Assembly (NCBI GenBank): GCA_024349245.1
Contig: JALDNG010000833.1
Coordinates: 62,001-126,000, forward strand
Length of the DNA stretch: 64,000 nucleotides
From: Neodontobutis hainanensis
Lineage: Eukaryota; Chordata; Actinopteri; Gobiiformes; Odontobutidae
Direction: 5' to 3'
Under the pieces are notes generated by a model. That model was not told the DNA's origin and ran no database searches. It worked only from the letters and a program-made list of their open reading frames with translations. The translations under genes were made by a program, and so were the position numbers. Below, piece after piece: positions 1 through 9,846 of the stretch; the stretch's first letter is position 1; each line of letters begins with the position of its first letter.

Positions 1-768
1 TGAAGGAAGGTTTCTACTATTGCTCACAGGGTGAGCTGACCTAAATGAATAGACAGGCCCAACTGAAGCTAAGGACATATAGTTAAAGATATTAAATGCA
101 AATTTCTACAACGTTGTGTAGTAAACTACAGGGACACACTCCGCTGATCAGTGTTTAGCGACAGCATTACAACACGTAGTACATGAGGAATATAGACCTC
201 CTGAAGGTGTGTCTCCACTGCATTATTAAAACAAACAAATTTGTCCTTAATTGTTAGTATGGTGCTGACATCTATAAGCCCACATAAGTAAGTAAGTAAA
301 TATGTTCATAGCCACTTTGTGCAGGGTTGTTTAACTTTTGTATTAAACTTGTGTAATATTCTCCTAGCGTTGTCAACTGTTTGCTGGCGTTCATGTGCAT
401 CATCTTATAACCAACCCACAGTAAACCCATGTATCATTTGTTGTTCAAATTAAAACCAAAAATGAAAAATAAAAAAATTAAAAAAATCTCAATATTTCTT
501 TCCAAAACCAAAATGATTTTTCGATTTTGTGCTCAAATAAAAATAAAAACAGATAACAAGCGTTACTACTACTACTACTTCTATCACTACTACTAATACT
601 AATAATAAGAAGAGTATCATGGCTGGACCAGTGACTGTATAAAAATATGGACGTTTTCTGCCCATTGCTCCCCTATTCACTGTCGTTACCACGGGAAATA
701 AAATGGCGGTTACTGCATAGTAAAACAATTGTTTTCAGAGAGCATAAACGGATGTATTAATCTAACCC
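1..768. other. No gene recognised; AT-rich spacer
   Basis: No open frame here resembles a protein I know. The stretch is AT-rich, with an A-rich run near 466-486 and a short imperfect ACT-type trinucleotide repeat at about 562-608. Confidence 0.5.
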
Positions 769-1971
769 CTACCCTCTGAACTGAAACCATGTCTTAAGAG
801 TGTTGATAGCAACTGGGTTGCAGGTAAGGCCAGAGGGGCTGACTGTGACTGAATCAGTGAATAAAGCAAGAAGAGAGGATGACGAACGTGACTGTGCTTC
901 CAATTGACACCAGGGCAAATCACTAGATTTTGACCAGAATGTAATTCTGTAAATATTCACTGCCCAATAGTAAAGTTGGAAATTTGTTAGAGAGAGACCA
1001 CCATTAAACTTATAATTTTGGATAACTTTTGACCAATCCTTGGTGGCCTGCCATTCCACAAAAAATGAGAGATGGTCTTGTCTATGAAATAAAAACAGAT
1101 ACTTTGGTAGGACATTCATCTTAAACACATACATTGTCCCTATCAGAGAGAGAGCACTCAATCTTTGAAAATCTGCCTTTACCTCAGTGAGCAGGGCAGA
1201 CCAATTTGCAGAGTAGAGGGACTTAAAAGTCCTGGCTACATTGACCCCCAAAATACCGAAACCCAGAAGGGCTTAGTTTAAAAGCAATGTCAGATTGTGA
1301 GAGCTGTGTTGCTAGTTTATTGACAGGGAAGCACTAATTTTTGAAACATTGAATTCTGTGACTCTGAGAACAGGCCAAATCTGTGAAAGAAAGACAGAAT
1401 ACTGGAACATAAATCTATAGGATTCGAAATATACATTAATAAGTCATCTGCATATAGTGAAAGTTTGAACTCTGTATGCAACCGGGAAAGTTTGAATTCT
1501 GTATGAAACTAGGAAATATAAAAAAAAAATAAAAATAGAAGACAACCTCAGCTAGATAGACAACGGCTCTATCGCGAGAGAAAATAAAACACGGGACATG
1601 GGACAACCCTGCATGCAGCCTCTTTTAGTAAGAAATAATCAGACTTGACATTATTAGTAATTATACTCGCGTATGGTTGTGTGTATAGGAGTCGAATACA
1701 TGATATAAACCCTGTGCCAAATCCAAAAAGCTTTCGCAAGAATCTTAGTGTCCATATTCATTAAAGATATAGGCCTATAGGACGTACAAATTTCCGGTTC
1801 CTTCTTTTAAAGGATACTAATGGAGGCCTGTTTCAAAGTAGGTATAAGAGAGCCCTGCAAAAGTGCCTCAGTGTAAACAGAATGTAGTAATGGGAAAAGT
1901 TTAGCGGAAAATGCTCTAAAAAAAACTCAACCGGAAATTCATCTGGATCTTGTGCCTTATTACTCTGCATG
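769..1971 (-). mobile_element. L1-type LINE fragment (ORF2 reverse transcriptase and C-terminus)
   Basis: Degraded piece of an L1/Tx1-like non-LTR retrotransposon read on the minus strand. The open stretch at 769-1251 carries the typical post-RT block with residues like KMNVLPKYLFLF and GGLSLTNFQLYYWA, which follow the polymerase core in this clade. Further upstream on the minus strand, in broken frames, are a YADDLL-type catalytic motif near 1437-1460, a GCP-type turn preceding it near 1600, and a PDEFPVEFF-like block near 1930-1960. Frames shift repeatedly and neither the endonuclease nor ORF1 is present, so it is a dead, 5'-truncated copy. It abuts an unrelated L2 fragment at about 1972. 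Confidence 0.75.
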
Positions 1972-1974
1972 TTA

Positions 1975-2720
1975 CAAACATCTGTCAGCCGTGTGGCAAA
2001 CATTTCCATTGCAGCTGTGCTAAAATTTCATTTAGACACTACGCATTTGTTTGGAATTTGAGGGAACTGTATGACCTATCTCAAATGGAGAGATTCCACC
2101 AGTGAGTGATCTGAAACAGCAGATGAAAGAGAGGAGACCAAGAGATGGGAAACATCTCTTGGTCAAAACAAGATCAAGATAGTTTCCACTAATGTGTGTG
2201 GGCTCATGAACAAACTGGTTGAAAGACAGGGTTGTAAGCAGTGATTGAAATGCTCTGGCCAGAGGATCATACTCCTTATTTAGATGAATATTTAAGTCAC
2301 CAACTAGAAGGATGTTATTGGAGTGGTTTATTAAGTCCGAGAGAAAAAACTCCAAACTCATCCAAGAAAGAAGAGGAACACGGAGGCGATTACAGCTTCC
2401 TTCCGTTTATTTGAGAAGTAATATGTTTGATAAGTAACACTTCAAATTAGTTAAATTTTGGCTCTGAAGATGTACCTGTAAAGCAAAATGCAGCTTTATA
2501 AATGGCTGCAAGACCACCACCCTGTTTCGATATGAGCAACCTGTGCATAAGCACAGGGGGAGGCTTCATTTAGTGGCAGAAAAATATTTGGCCTAAGCCA
2601 AGTTTCACAAAGACAAAGTAAATCCAAGCTATGAGAAGTAATAAGATCATTAATTAAGAATGGTTTGGAGGATAGAGAACATTCAGGAGACCGATCTACA
2701 GTCTTGATGTAGAGCCTGCA
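1975..2720 (-). mobile_element. L2-type LINE, endonuclease part of a split copy
   Basis: Minus-strand fragment of an L2/CR1-group LINE covering part of the apurinic-like endonuclease of ORF2. The open stretch 2032-2361 contains LLVGDLNIHL and HEPTHISGNYLDLVL, the GDxN and PTH blocks of this nuclease. The nucleotide sequence closely parallels 43212-44118, another copy of the same subfamily. It stops at 2721-2726, where a second L2 element has been inserted; the rest of this copy resumes at 5102. Frameshifts show it is inactive. Confidence 0.75.
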
Positions 2721-2726
2721 TTTGAG

Positions 2727-5101
2727 TCAAAGTCAAAGTCAAATTTATTTATATAGCACATTTACAGATGGCAGAGCCACACCAAAGTGCTTCACAATAA
2801 AATGCTAAGTGCATTAAACAAAGGAAGACAAAGAAGTAATAGTAATCATAATATATAAAATTATTAAAATAAAATAAGGAAAGGCAACAATACGAATAAC
2901 TACAGGAGTTAAAAATGTAAGCCTTTCACTAGCCATTGACACTAATCAAAGGCTAGAGAAAAGAGGTGAGTCTTTAAGAGAGACTTAAAAGTGTTTGGAG
3001 ACTGGGCTGCACGGATGTGAAGGGAGGCAGTTCCAGAGTCTGGGGCTGCTACTGCAAAGGCTCTGTCCCTCTTGGTTTTTAGCTTGGACCTGGGCACTTC
3101 CAACAGCAGTAGGTCAGCTGACCGTAATGCTCTGGACGGGTGTAGTGGTGGAGAAGCTCTGATATGTATGTGGGGCCGCACCATTGAGGGATTTATAGAC
3201 TGTCAGTAGTAGTTTAAAATCAATGCGTAACGGATGGGGAGCCAGTGTAGTGATGCGAGATGCGGGTGATATGTTCTCGGTTTTTGTACAGGTGAGGAGT
3301 CGAGCAGCTGAGTTCTGAACCAACTGCAGGCGGCAGAGCTGGGAAAGGTCAATGCCAGTGTATAGAGAGTTGCAATAGTCCAGTTGAGAGGAAATGAATG
3401 CATGGAAAACTCTATCTAGATCATTCTGGGGCAGGTAGTTTTTGACCTTAGCTATAGTTCTCAAGTGAAAAAAGCTTTTTCTGACTACTGCACTGACCTG
3501 CTGCTCAAACTTGAGGGCAATGTCAAAGATCACGCCCCGATTTCACGTTAGATGCGAGAGGCCCAGGGCATTGGTGGAGAAGGCCGGGGAAGTTTTGCCA
3601 AAAATTATTATTTCAGTCTTACCCGGATTGAGATTAAGGAAGTTTGAAACCATCCATGCCTTAATGTCAGACAGACAGTCAAGCAAAGAATGGGTTGCAG
3701 CCTGTCCATCAGCCTTTAGGAGGAGATACAGCTGGACATCGTCAGCATAGCAGTGGAAGGAGATGTTGTGTTTAACCAAGATTTCCCCTAGGGGTAAAAT
3801 ATACAACAAAAATAGGATAGGGCCTAGTATAGAGCCTTGAGGGACCCCACAGGTGAGGGGGGCAACAGATGATGTGAATTCTCCCAACTGGATGCAGAAT
3901 CTCCTGTTGGCCAGGTAGGACTGGAAAAACTTTAGGGCAGTGCCTTTTATGCCTACACGATGCTCAAGCCGTGACAGCAGAATCCTGTGGTCTACCGTGT
4001 CAAAGGCTGCTGTGAGATCTAAAAGCACTAGGATCACCGGGCTGCCCGTGTCAGCGGCTAGGAGCAGGTCGTTAAGCACTCTCAGGAGAGCAGTCTCAGT
4101 GCTGTGGGCTGTTCTAAAGCCGGACTGGAATTTCTCGTAGATGTTGTTATGAGATAAAAAGGAGTGGAGCTGGACATAAACTTCTCGCTCAAGGATTTTA
4201 GACAGAAATGGCAGTTCATGGCAGATAGGTCTAAAGTTTGAGAGGATAGAGGGGTCAAGGTTTGGCTTCTTTAATAATGGCTGCACCACGGCATGCTTGA
4301 AGGCATCCGGGAAGCACCCAGAAGAGAGAATGGCATTAATTAGCAGTAGAAGAGCGGAGCAATCGTATCAAGAACTATAGCATCCTTGAGTAGACGGGAG
4401 GGCAGACAATCAGAAGGGCAGTTTGAGTGCTGCAGATGTCTGACTGCATCAGAAAGGGAGGATAGAGTAATGGGCTCAAACTGGTGGAGGAGTGGGAATT
4501 GGGGTGTCAGAAGACCTGAGTACTGCAATTTTCTCGATGAAGAATTTTTGAAAACTTTCACAGAGGACTGGTGAGGGCAAAACAGGGGATCTGTTTTGGG
4601 GATTTATGAGATAATTTAATGTATTGAAGAGAACCTGGGGTTTGTGAGTGTTTCTGGAGATCATGGTGGAAATGTACTGTGATTTGGCTTTTTTTTACAG
4701 CTCGGTGGTAATCCGCCAAGCAATTTCAGAGGATTTGGAGGGACTCTAGTGTCTAGTGTGTGACCCTTCTCGTGCGTTGGGCCAGAGACAGATTGCTTAA
4801 GATTGAATGAGTCAAGGAGGTTCAGAAAGTCCCGGGTCAGAGACTGTGAAGCACAACAAACATGGACATTAAAATCACCACATATTAAAATGTGATCATA
4901 TTTAACCACAAGCCCACTCAAAACATCTGCAAAGTCATGTATAAAGTCTCTGTTGAATTTAGGTGGACGATACACCACTGCACACAGAACGGGGCAAGAC
5001 TAAATAATCTCAACCAGTTGCAGCTGAAAGCTTGCCAAACCAGCGTGTGGAATCTGCTGACAGTGAAACCGCGACTTGTAAACAGAGGCGACGCCTCCGC
5101 C
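2727..5101 (-). mobile_element. 5'-truncated L2-type LINE inserted in another L2
   Basis: A second L2-group LINE, minus strand, inserted into the copy made of 1975-2720 plus 5102-6270. Its 3' end at 2727-2765 has the tandem TTTGACTTTGAC-type tail followed by an ATATAAATAAATTTG-like segment, as expected of this group. TTTGAG flanks it on both sides (2721-2726 and 5102-5107), a likely 6-bp target-site duplication. It keeps the 3' part of the endonuclease and the whole reverse transcriptase region, but the 5' end is missing, the usual product of incomplete reverse transcription. Confidence 0.75.
2942..4978 (-). pseudogene. L2 ORF2 remnant: endonuclease end, reverse transcriptase, C-terminal domain
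   Basis: Broken ORF2 of the inserted L2. From 4978 downwards on the minus strand: endonuclease residues (VYRPPKFN, ICGDFNVHV, SGPTHEKGHTLD), a linker, then the reverse transcriptase in the longest open piece (3543-4289, 248 codons). The latter has LLDLTAAFDTVDH, CGVPQGSILGPILF and the catalytic FHCYADDVQLY, whose two aspartates bind the metal ions. Downstream pieces at 3114-3533 and 2942-3184 hold the AFISSQLDYCNSL and HPSRALRSADLLLLEVPR blocks typical of the L2/CR1 C-terminus. At least four frame changes separate the pieces, so no functional protein is possible. Confidence 0.8.
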
Positions 5102-5235
5102 TTTGAGGGCTGGTCCAGTGGAGCGATAGTGACAGGAACAATATGTTGAGCTCTAACAGTTCTGCTGGGTTTAAAAGATTGCCTCTGAGTTATAATAACA
5201 TGAGGACAGGATGCTTTTGGGTCACTGACAGGATA

Positions 5236-5895
5236 TCACAGCCTAACCAGACAATTAAAAGCTGCTACATTATCCAGTTCCACACCCGTACTATCATGAC
5301 TAGCAGGTTCTCTAATTCTCTGTGACCTGCTGATATTCTTTGTGGCAAACGCACGAATGCACCTGTCTATATTACTAGACAAAATGGCAGCACCATGTCC
5401 AGTAGGATGCAGGCCATCTGCCCTCAGCAAGCCTGGGCAGCCCCAGAAAGAAGGCCAGTTACCCACGAAAGTTACCCACTCATGGAAACTAATCTGCTAT
5501 ACTGTTCATCGCAACCCCTTACGGGGAGGGGACCAGAGACAATTAATCGATGCCGACTCATCTTGTTTCCTAGTTTAAAAGTCCGGGCTAGGCTATTTTT
5601 GGTTATGTCTGACTGCCTCATTCTCACATTATTTGTGCCGACATGAATGAACTATCTGCTTGTATGTAGTGCGAGTATGTAACTAGGGAAACGCTCCCTT
5701 CCTATGTGATGTCAGCACCCCAAGATTAGCCTCTATGTCGGAAGCCCTGGCCCCCGGTAAACAGTGGACAATGGCTGGAGTCTCAAGTCTAACATTGTGG
5801 TTAATGGAGTCCCCTATCACCAGTACGATGTACAAGTCGATGCTCGCTCCAGTTGGAAGGTGCAGAGAAAACAGGCCGGTGATTAGCGCTGACAA
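5236..5895 (-). pseudogene. L2 ORF1 remnant with SGNH-type esterase domain
   Basis: Two minus-strand open pieces carry the signature blocks of a GDSL/SGNH hydrolase. At 5683-5895, VLVIGDSINHNVRL holds the GDS nucleophile block. At 5236-5466, LLRADGLHPTGHGA holds the DGLH block that supplies the Asp and His of the triad. Esterase-type ORF1 proteins are known in several CR1/L2-group LINEs, where they are thought to help the particle interact with membranes or RNA. A frame change lies between the two blocks, so the gene is dead. A similar block is seen in the L2 copy at about 44.4-44.7 kb. Confidence 0.65.
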
Positions 5896-6260
5896 GTGGG
5901 CTTGAAAGTGCCGAAAACCAGTTTGCGGTCAAAGGGGGTGATCACAGACAAGAGCGGACAACAGGAGGCTTGCTACTGCCTGCATAAACGTTGCACTCTT
6001 TGCAACAACTGCCGTGGCAGCTGGGCCGCCTCTGGAGCTATTGCTAGCAGAACTGCTAGGAAACCCTGACACATCTAAAGTAACCAAACTCTGTCTATGC
6101 TGTCTGTCTACACACACACAACAGTACTAACAACAGTTTAAACGGAAAACTCTGTACACACAACCAAACTAACCACCAGTAGGACAACAATGGTAAAAAG
6201 CTCAACAATCAAGGTATGCTCATCGCTAATTCAAATTCTAAAAAAAAAAACAACACTGCA

Positions 6261-6270
6261 GCCATCTTGG
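6261..6270 (-). promoter_or_regulatory. YY1-like motif at the 5' end of an L2 copy
   Basis: On the minus strand the sequence is CCAAGATGGC, matching the core of the YY1 consensus (AAnATGGC). It sits at the apparent start of the LINE. Mammalian L1 has a YY1 site at the equivalent place, which positions transcription. The role here is inferred from position only. Confidence 0.35.
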
Positions 6271-6289
6271 AGACACTTGGTAAAGTTAA

Positions 6290-7000
6290 CACACTTTTTA
6301 TCCATTAATGACAGAACAATTGTGTTCAAAACTGTCTCCAGCCTGAGTTCATCCACTCAGGCTGCCTAGATGTTTAACCTACTAGATTTCTAAAATATTT
6401 TTTTTACAACTCACTGATACAGTTAATAATTCCTTATAGTCTGGAACATTTCCAAGGTCATTAAAAACTGCTGTCATTAAGCTTTTCCTAAAGAAGAGCA
6501 GTCTTGATGAAACAGTGCCAACTATCGGCCCATATCAAACCTGCCATTTTTAGGGAAAGTCATTGAAAAAGTTGTATATCAGAAACTTAATGACATTCTA
6601 TTGCTGAACAACTGCTTTGATCATTTTTTGTCATGATTCAGGCCCCATCACAGCACTGAGACTGCACTTATCAAAGTCACAAATGACATCCGTCTGAACA
6701 CTTTCTGTTGGAGTATAGATAGAATTCCATATAGGATTCCATGGTCCATAGAGTGGACCATGGAATCCTTTCACAAAGGTTAGAGGAATGGACAGGCATC
6801 TCTGAAACTGCCCTTCAATGGTTTCAGTCCCATCTTGAAGACAGGAAGTACTTTGTTTCGGTTGGTAACTGTGTATCAGACCAAATGGCCCTGACGTGGG
6901 TTCCACGGGGTCTATTTTGGGACCCCTATTATTCAATCTTTACATACACAGCTGTGTCAGTCCAGTTTTAAAATATCTGCACTGGCTTCCTGTTTCTCAG
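6290..7000 (+). mobile_element. L2-type LINE fragment, plus strand, internally deleted
   Basis: Plus-strand remnant of the same L2 subfamily as the copy at 9847-11798. Recognisable blocks are the linker before RT (ctgtcattaagcttttccta), the RT N-terminus near 6490-6700, and the region coding GISETALQWFQSHLEDRKYF at about 6800-6860. Two internal deletions are evident. Around 6710-6755 the AAFDTVDH block is replaced by a perfect 16-bp palindrome. Near 6945 the sequence jumps from the YADD-proximal region to the HWLPV-type C-terminal block. It is non-functional. Confidence 0.7.
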
Positions 7001-7029
7001 AGAATAGACTAATAAAGATATAATAGTTT

Positions 7030-7570
7030 TTTTAATTATTAATAACAGTAACTTGTAAAGCAAAATTAGTAAACAGTACAACTACAACTTCTAATATACC
7101 ATAACTATAGTAAAATAGTTAATATAGTTCCAAAAATAGATCTGAGAAATATACAAATGTACTGTAGGTGTTTGGTTGCAGTAGCTTTATCTGTTCTTAT
7201 CCAAATGACATTAAGTAGTTTTTAGAGTGTGGGACCTCTCTTAAGACACAGCACACAGCCATCACTTTTATTACTATCGCTGCTTTGATCAGTGCATCTG
7301 TGCTGACTATGTTTATCTCTGCCTCTCCCTCCTCTACTGGGTAAAGTGTCAGGATGAACAACACGTATTTCTCCCACACGGCTGTCACTGGAATCTGCAT
7401 TATTCCTGACCTCCCTGTCAGTACTGCAGCCACGGCGAGTACACCTGCCCGGCTTCTATCACCTGTGCTAAAGATAAAGCAGCAGGTGCCACGCGCACAC
7501 GGCTTCCCTTCCCAACTTCCCGTCACTACCGCGCCAGAGTGACTAGTTTCCTCCAGTTTCTTTTACTGAT
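7030..7570 (-). repeat. Unclassified interspersed repeat, copy 1
   Basis: This segment reads as the reverse complement of 45545-45990, with clear but diverged similarity. Examples are AACTGGAGGAAAACTAGTCA at 45.5 kb against the complement of gactagtttcctccagtt here, and matching stretches around the TGGATAAGA and GTTACTGTTATTAAT segments. No protein motif was seen. The two copies lie 38 kb apart in opposite orientation, so this is a dispersed repeat rather than a local duplication. Confidence 0.55.
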
Positions 7571-8279
7571 TTTGAGCAAAGTGTGGGCAAAATGGAGTGG
7601 GCTTTATGTACAGATAGAGGCACGAGCAGCGCCACCACTGTCTAAGTTTCACACGCTCTTACTCCTTCTCATTCTCACTTTCACTCGGCTGAAAAGACTC
7701 TAAAGGTAGATGTTCTCCTCAGAATCAGAGTCAGCCATTACTAATGCCAAAGCTTCATCACAGGTGTATTTTTTATTTGTCATTTTCGCGTTTACCAGCT
7801 CGCATGTAGAGAATGAGGCTTCTACTGAGCCGGTCATAACACGCCCACTGATGTCGTTGCACCACTACTGCACACAATTTGGTTTTAAAATGTATTTATT
7901 AAATTGTCTTTCTGTTGAAGATCTAGTTGACGTGGAGCACTTGGATTGGTTTATGCTTAGCCCTAAAAAAAGAGAGGCATTAGAACCAAAACTATTTAGG
8001 GGTAATATATTGTGCAATAGGTATTATGTGGGTGTGTAGAGGTATTTTAAGTATTTCAGTGAATTGTGTATCGTGTGTTCTAACCTTACCTTGTCTTGTG
8101 TCCAGGTTTTAAAAGAGTCCCGAGAGAAACAAGAGTTAATTTAAAGGTTCCAGCCTGGACCAAGTCAAGGGAAGGTGTAGGAGTAACAAGGTTAGGTATT
8201 TTAAGGGTTTAATTGGTTTTAGATTACATGGGTGTATTGTGTAAGGTTTTAAATACATATTTGGCTGTAGCCTCTATTG
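7571..8279. other. No gene recognised
   Basis: A plus-strand open stretch at 7710-8039 (109 codons) has no motif I recognise and no flanking splice signals that I can defend. No repeat family could be named. Confidence 0.4.
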
Positions 8280-8670
8280 CAGGGTGTCATTCTTTCGGCC
8301 CGGGTTTATTCCGGCCCCCAAGATGATTTTGCAAAGTAGAAAAATAAGCAGCAATTTCTCAATGAAAAAAACTGCTGTTCTAAATGTGACCATTGGATGT
8401 CACAGTAGCATTTGCTACCAGGCCGCAGTGCAAGAATAAATAACTTACATTTCCATTTTATTTATTATCTGAGTTTGACCGATGTTTTATTTTGAAAAAT
8501 GACCGGATTCCCACTATTACATCTGTCTATGACTCACTCTTGATGCTTGTCTCGGTCACGTGATACGTTGCGGCTACACTTAAATCCCCTAGCTCGCTAA
8601 ATGAGTAAAAAACAAACGTCTTTGGAAAGTTTCTTCACAAAGGGGAAAAGGCCCAGTGATGAGACAGAAA
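8280..8670 (+). mobile_element. 5' end of a hAT-like DNA transposon
   Basis: Begins with cagggtgtcattctttcggc, which resembles the CAGGGGTG-type ends of hAT elements. About 320 bp later comes an ATG at 8601, opening a frame that starts MSKKQTSLESFFTKGKRPSD. This short lysine-rich leader ending in a SLxSFF box is typical of hAT transposases with a TTF/BED-type finger. The frame is cut after about 23 codons at 8670, where DIRS-like sequence begins. Only this stub is present. The family call is from memory. Confidence 0.45.
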
Positions 8671-9030
8671 TTATAGTTACCTGATTCTACACACAGTTCT
8701 ACGAGTGTGTGCATAGCCCACTTACGGGCTTCGCTATTGGTTACCTCTCTGGCGCCAGCCAGCCCTCTGAGAAAGATCAAAGCTCTCTCTCTGCCAATCA
8801 TGCCAACGTACTGGCACAGCCTCAGGGGCTATATAAACCCCCTCCCCCAACGCCCTCCCTTCTTCGAACCAGCTCAAAAGAGAGAAGCAGTCCAGCTGGG
8901 CCTGAGAGTAAGTGGGCCACGCACACACTTGTAGAACTGTAGTTACATCAGGTAACTATAATTTCTACTTCGTGTGTGCTCTGCCCACCTACAGGCTTCA
9001 TATATTGGTAACCTGCCGGCGAAGGGTGTC
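8666..9030. repeat. DIRS 3' terminal region with inverted and direct repeats and a TATA box
   Basis: A 20-bp inverted repeat (agaaattatagttacctgat at 8666-8685, exact complement at 8947-8966) brackets about 260 bp. A diverged direct repeat of about 60 bp follows each arm (8697-8756 and 8966-9024, both with GTGTGTG...GCCCAC and a GGCTTC...TATTGGT core). Between them is a plus-strand TATATAAA box at 8830-8837. Complex terminal repeats of this kind are expected at DIRS ends. The first arm overlaps the hAT junction by a few bases, so the exact boundary is uncertain. Confidence 0.5.
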
Positions 9031-9110
9031 GGAGATCAATGTACTCCCAGCTGGACAGGTTTACAACGATTGGCACGGGAACAAACATCTTTAGGAGCAA
9101 TGTAGGCTCA

Positions 9111-9355
9111 CCTCTCCCAAGAGCAGCCAAGCATGCCCAACCCCAGTCAACGGGGTCCAGACTGCCTCTCCCAAGAGCATCTGACACTGTCACCTGCGAG
9201 CCTAACCAAGCCATGCCCAGGACTGCCTCTCCCAAGAGCATCCTGGCACCATGTTCAAACTCAAAGACCTCAGTGTCTATGGTCGGGGGATAGACCGCCT
9301 CTCCCAGGAGCATCCCTCCTGCCCACCAAGTCCGTGACCACCTCTCCCAAGAGCA
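9111..9355. repeat. Five spaced copies of CCTCTCCCAAGAGCA
   Basis: The 15-mer CCTCTCCCAAGAGCA starts at 9111 (without a change), 9165, 9226, 9298 (one mismatch) and 9341, with 43-72 bp spacing. It lies between the recombinase gene and the terminal repeats of the DIRS element. The motif is nearly self-complementary at its core (CTCCCAAGAG) and the spacer sequences also share short blocks. Its role is unknown; it could belong to the element's internal complementary or regulatory region. Confidence 0.7.
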
Positions 9356-9438
9356 CACGGGCCGCACACTTCCGGTATTAGTTGTAACATGTCGTGTTAC
9401 ACTGAGTGAGTGACAGAGCATGCAGACAAGTCAATGAG

Positions 9439-9846
9439 CTAGGACTGCACAAAAGTGGACACAGAGGACCAAGATGTCGCCAAGCATATATCCTCCACAG
9501 AGACACCCCTACACAGGGCCACTGACGTGGCAACCTGGGTAGAGTGTGCCCTGACCAAGGCTGGGGGAGGCCGGCCTTGAGCCACATAGGCCGCCCTAAT
9601 AACCCCACAAATCAAATGTGCCAAGCGCTGGGCCAACAGCGGGGTCCCACACCCCCTGGCCCCAAAGCACACAAATAAGTGGTCTGATGCCCGAAAACCC
9701 GCTGTGCACTCCACATAGCAGCGCAAAGCCCTGACTGGACACAGCATGAGTAACCGCGCATCTGCTGTCGACCCCCATGAGGTGGGGCAGAGATTTCTAA
9801 TCTTGATCACCCTGGACCGGAAGGACGAGGTGATAACCTTCAGCTG
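9439..9846 (-). pseudogene. DIRS tyrosine recombinase, C-terminal half
   Basis: Minus-strand open stretch with CPVRALRCYVECTAGF, SDHLFVCF, VRAHSTQVATSVAL and GVSVEDICLATSW. These match the C-terminal catalytic region of DIRS-type tyrosine recombinases. The HS(T/A)R box is normally His-x-x-Arg; here it reads RAHSTQ, so the second catalytic arginine appears changed to glutamine. The N-terminal half lies beyond the L2 insertion at 11799-12290. Dead gene. Confidence 0.7.

Larger units (their letters stand above)
5102..6270 (-). mobile_element. L2-type LINE, 5' part with ORF1 (continuation of split copy)
   Basis: Upstream half of the L2 copy that is interrupted by the insertion at 2727-5101. Its first bases (GGCTGGTCCAGTGGAGCGAT) align with 44128 onward in the other copy of this subfamily, which confirms that the two halves were once joined. 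It contains a broken ORF1 and ends at about 6270 in an A/T-rich stretch just after a CCAAGATGGC motif, which I take as close to the element's 5' end. Confidence 0.65.

Noticed and set aside
489..728. 79-codon minus-strand frame rich in Val/Tyr
   Set aside because: Produced by the ACT-type trinucleotide repeat on the other strand; no protein-like composition.
3511..4574. Several plus-strand frames of 60-80 codons opposite the LINE RT
   Set aside because: Shadow frames on the antisense strand of a coding-derived region.
9039..9381. Pro/Ser-rich plus-strand frames with repeated PLPRAS
   Set aside because: Generated by the spaced 15-mer repeats; no other support.
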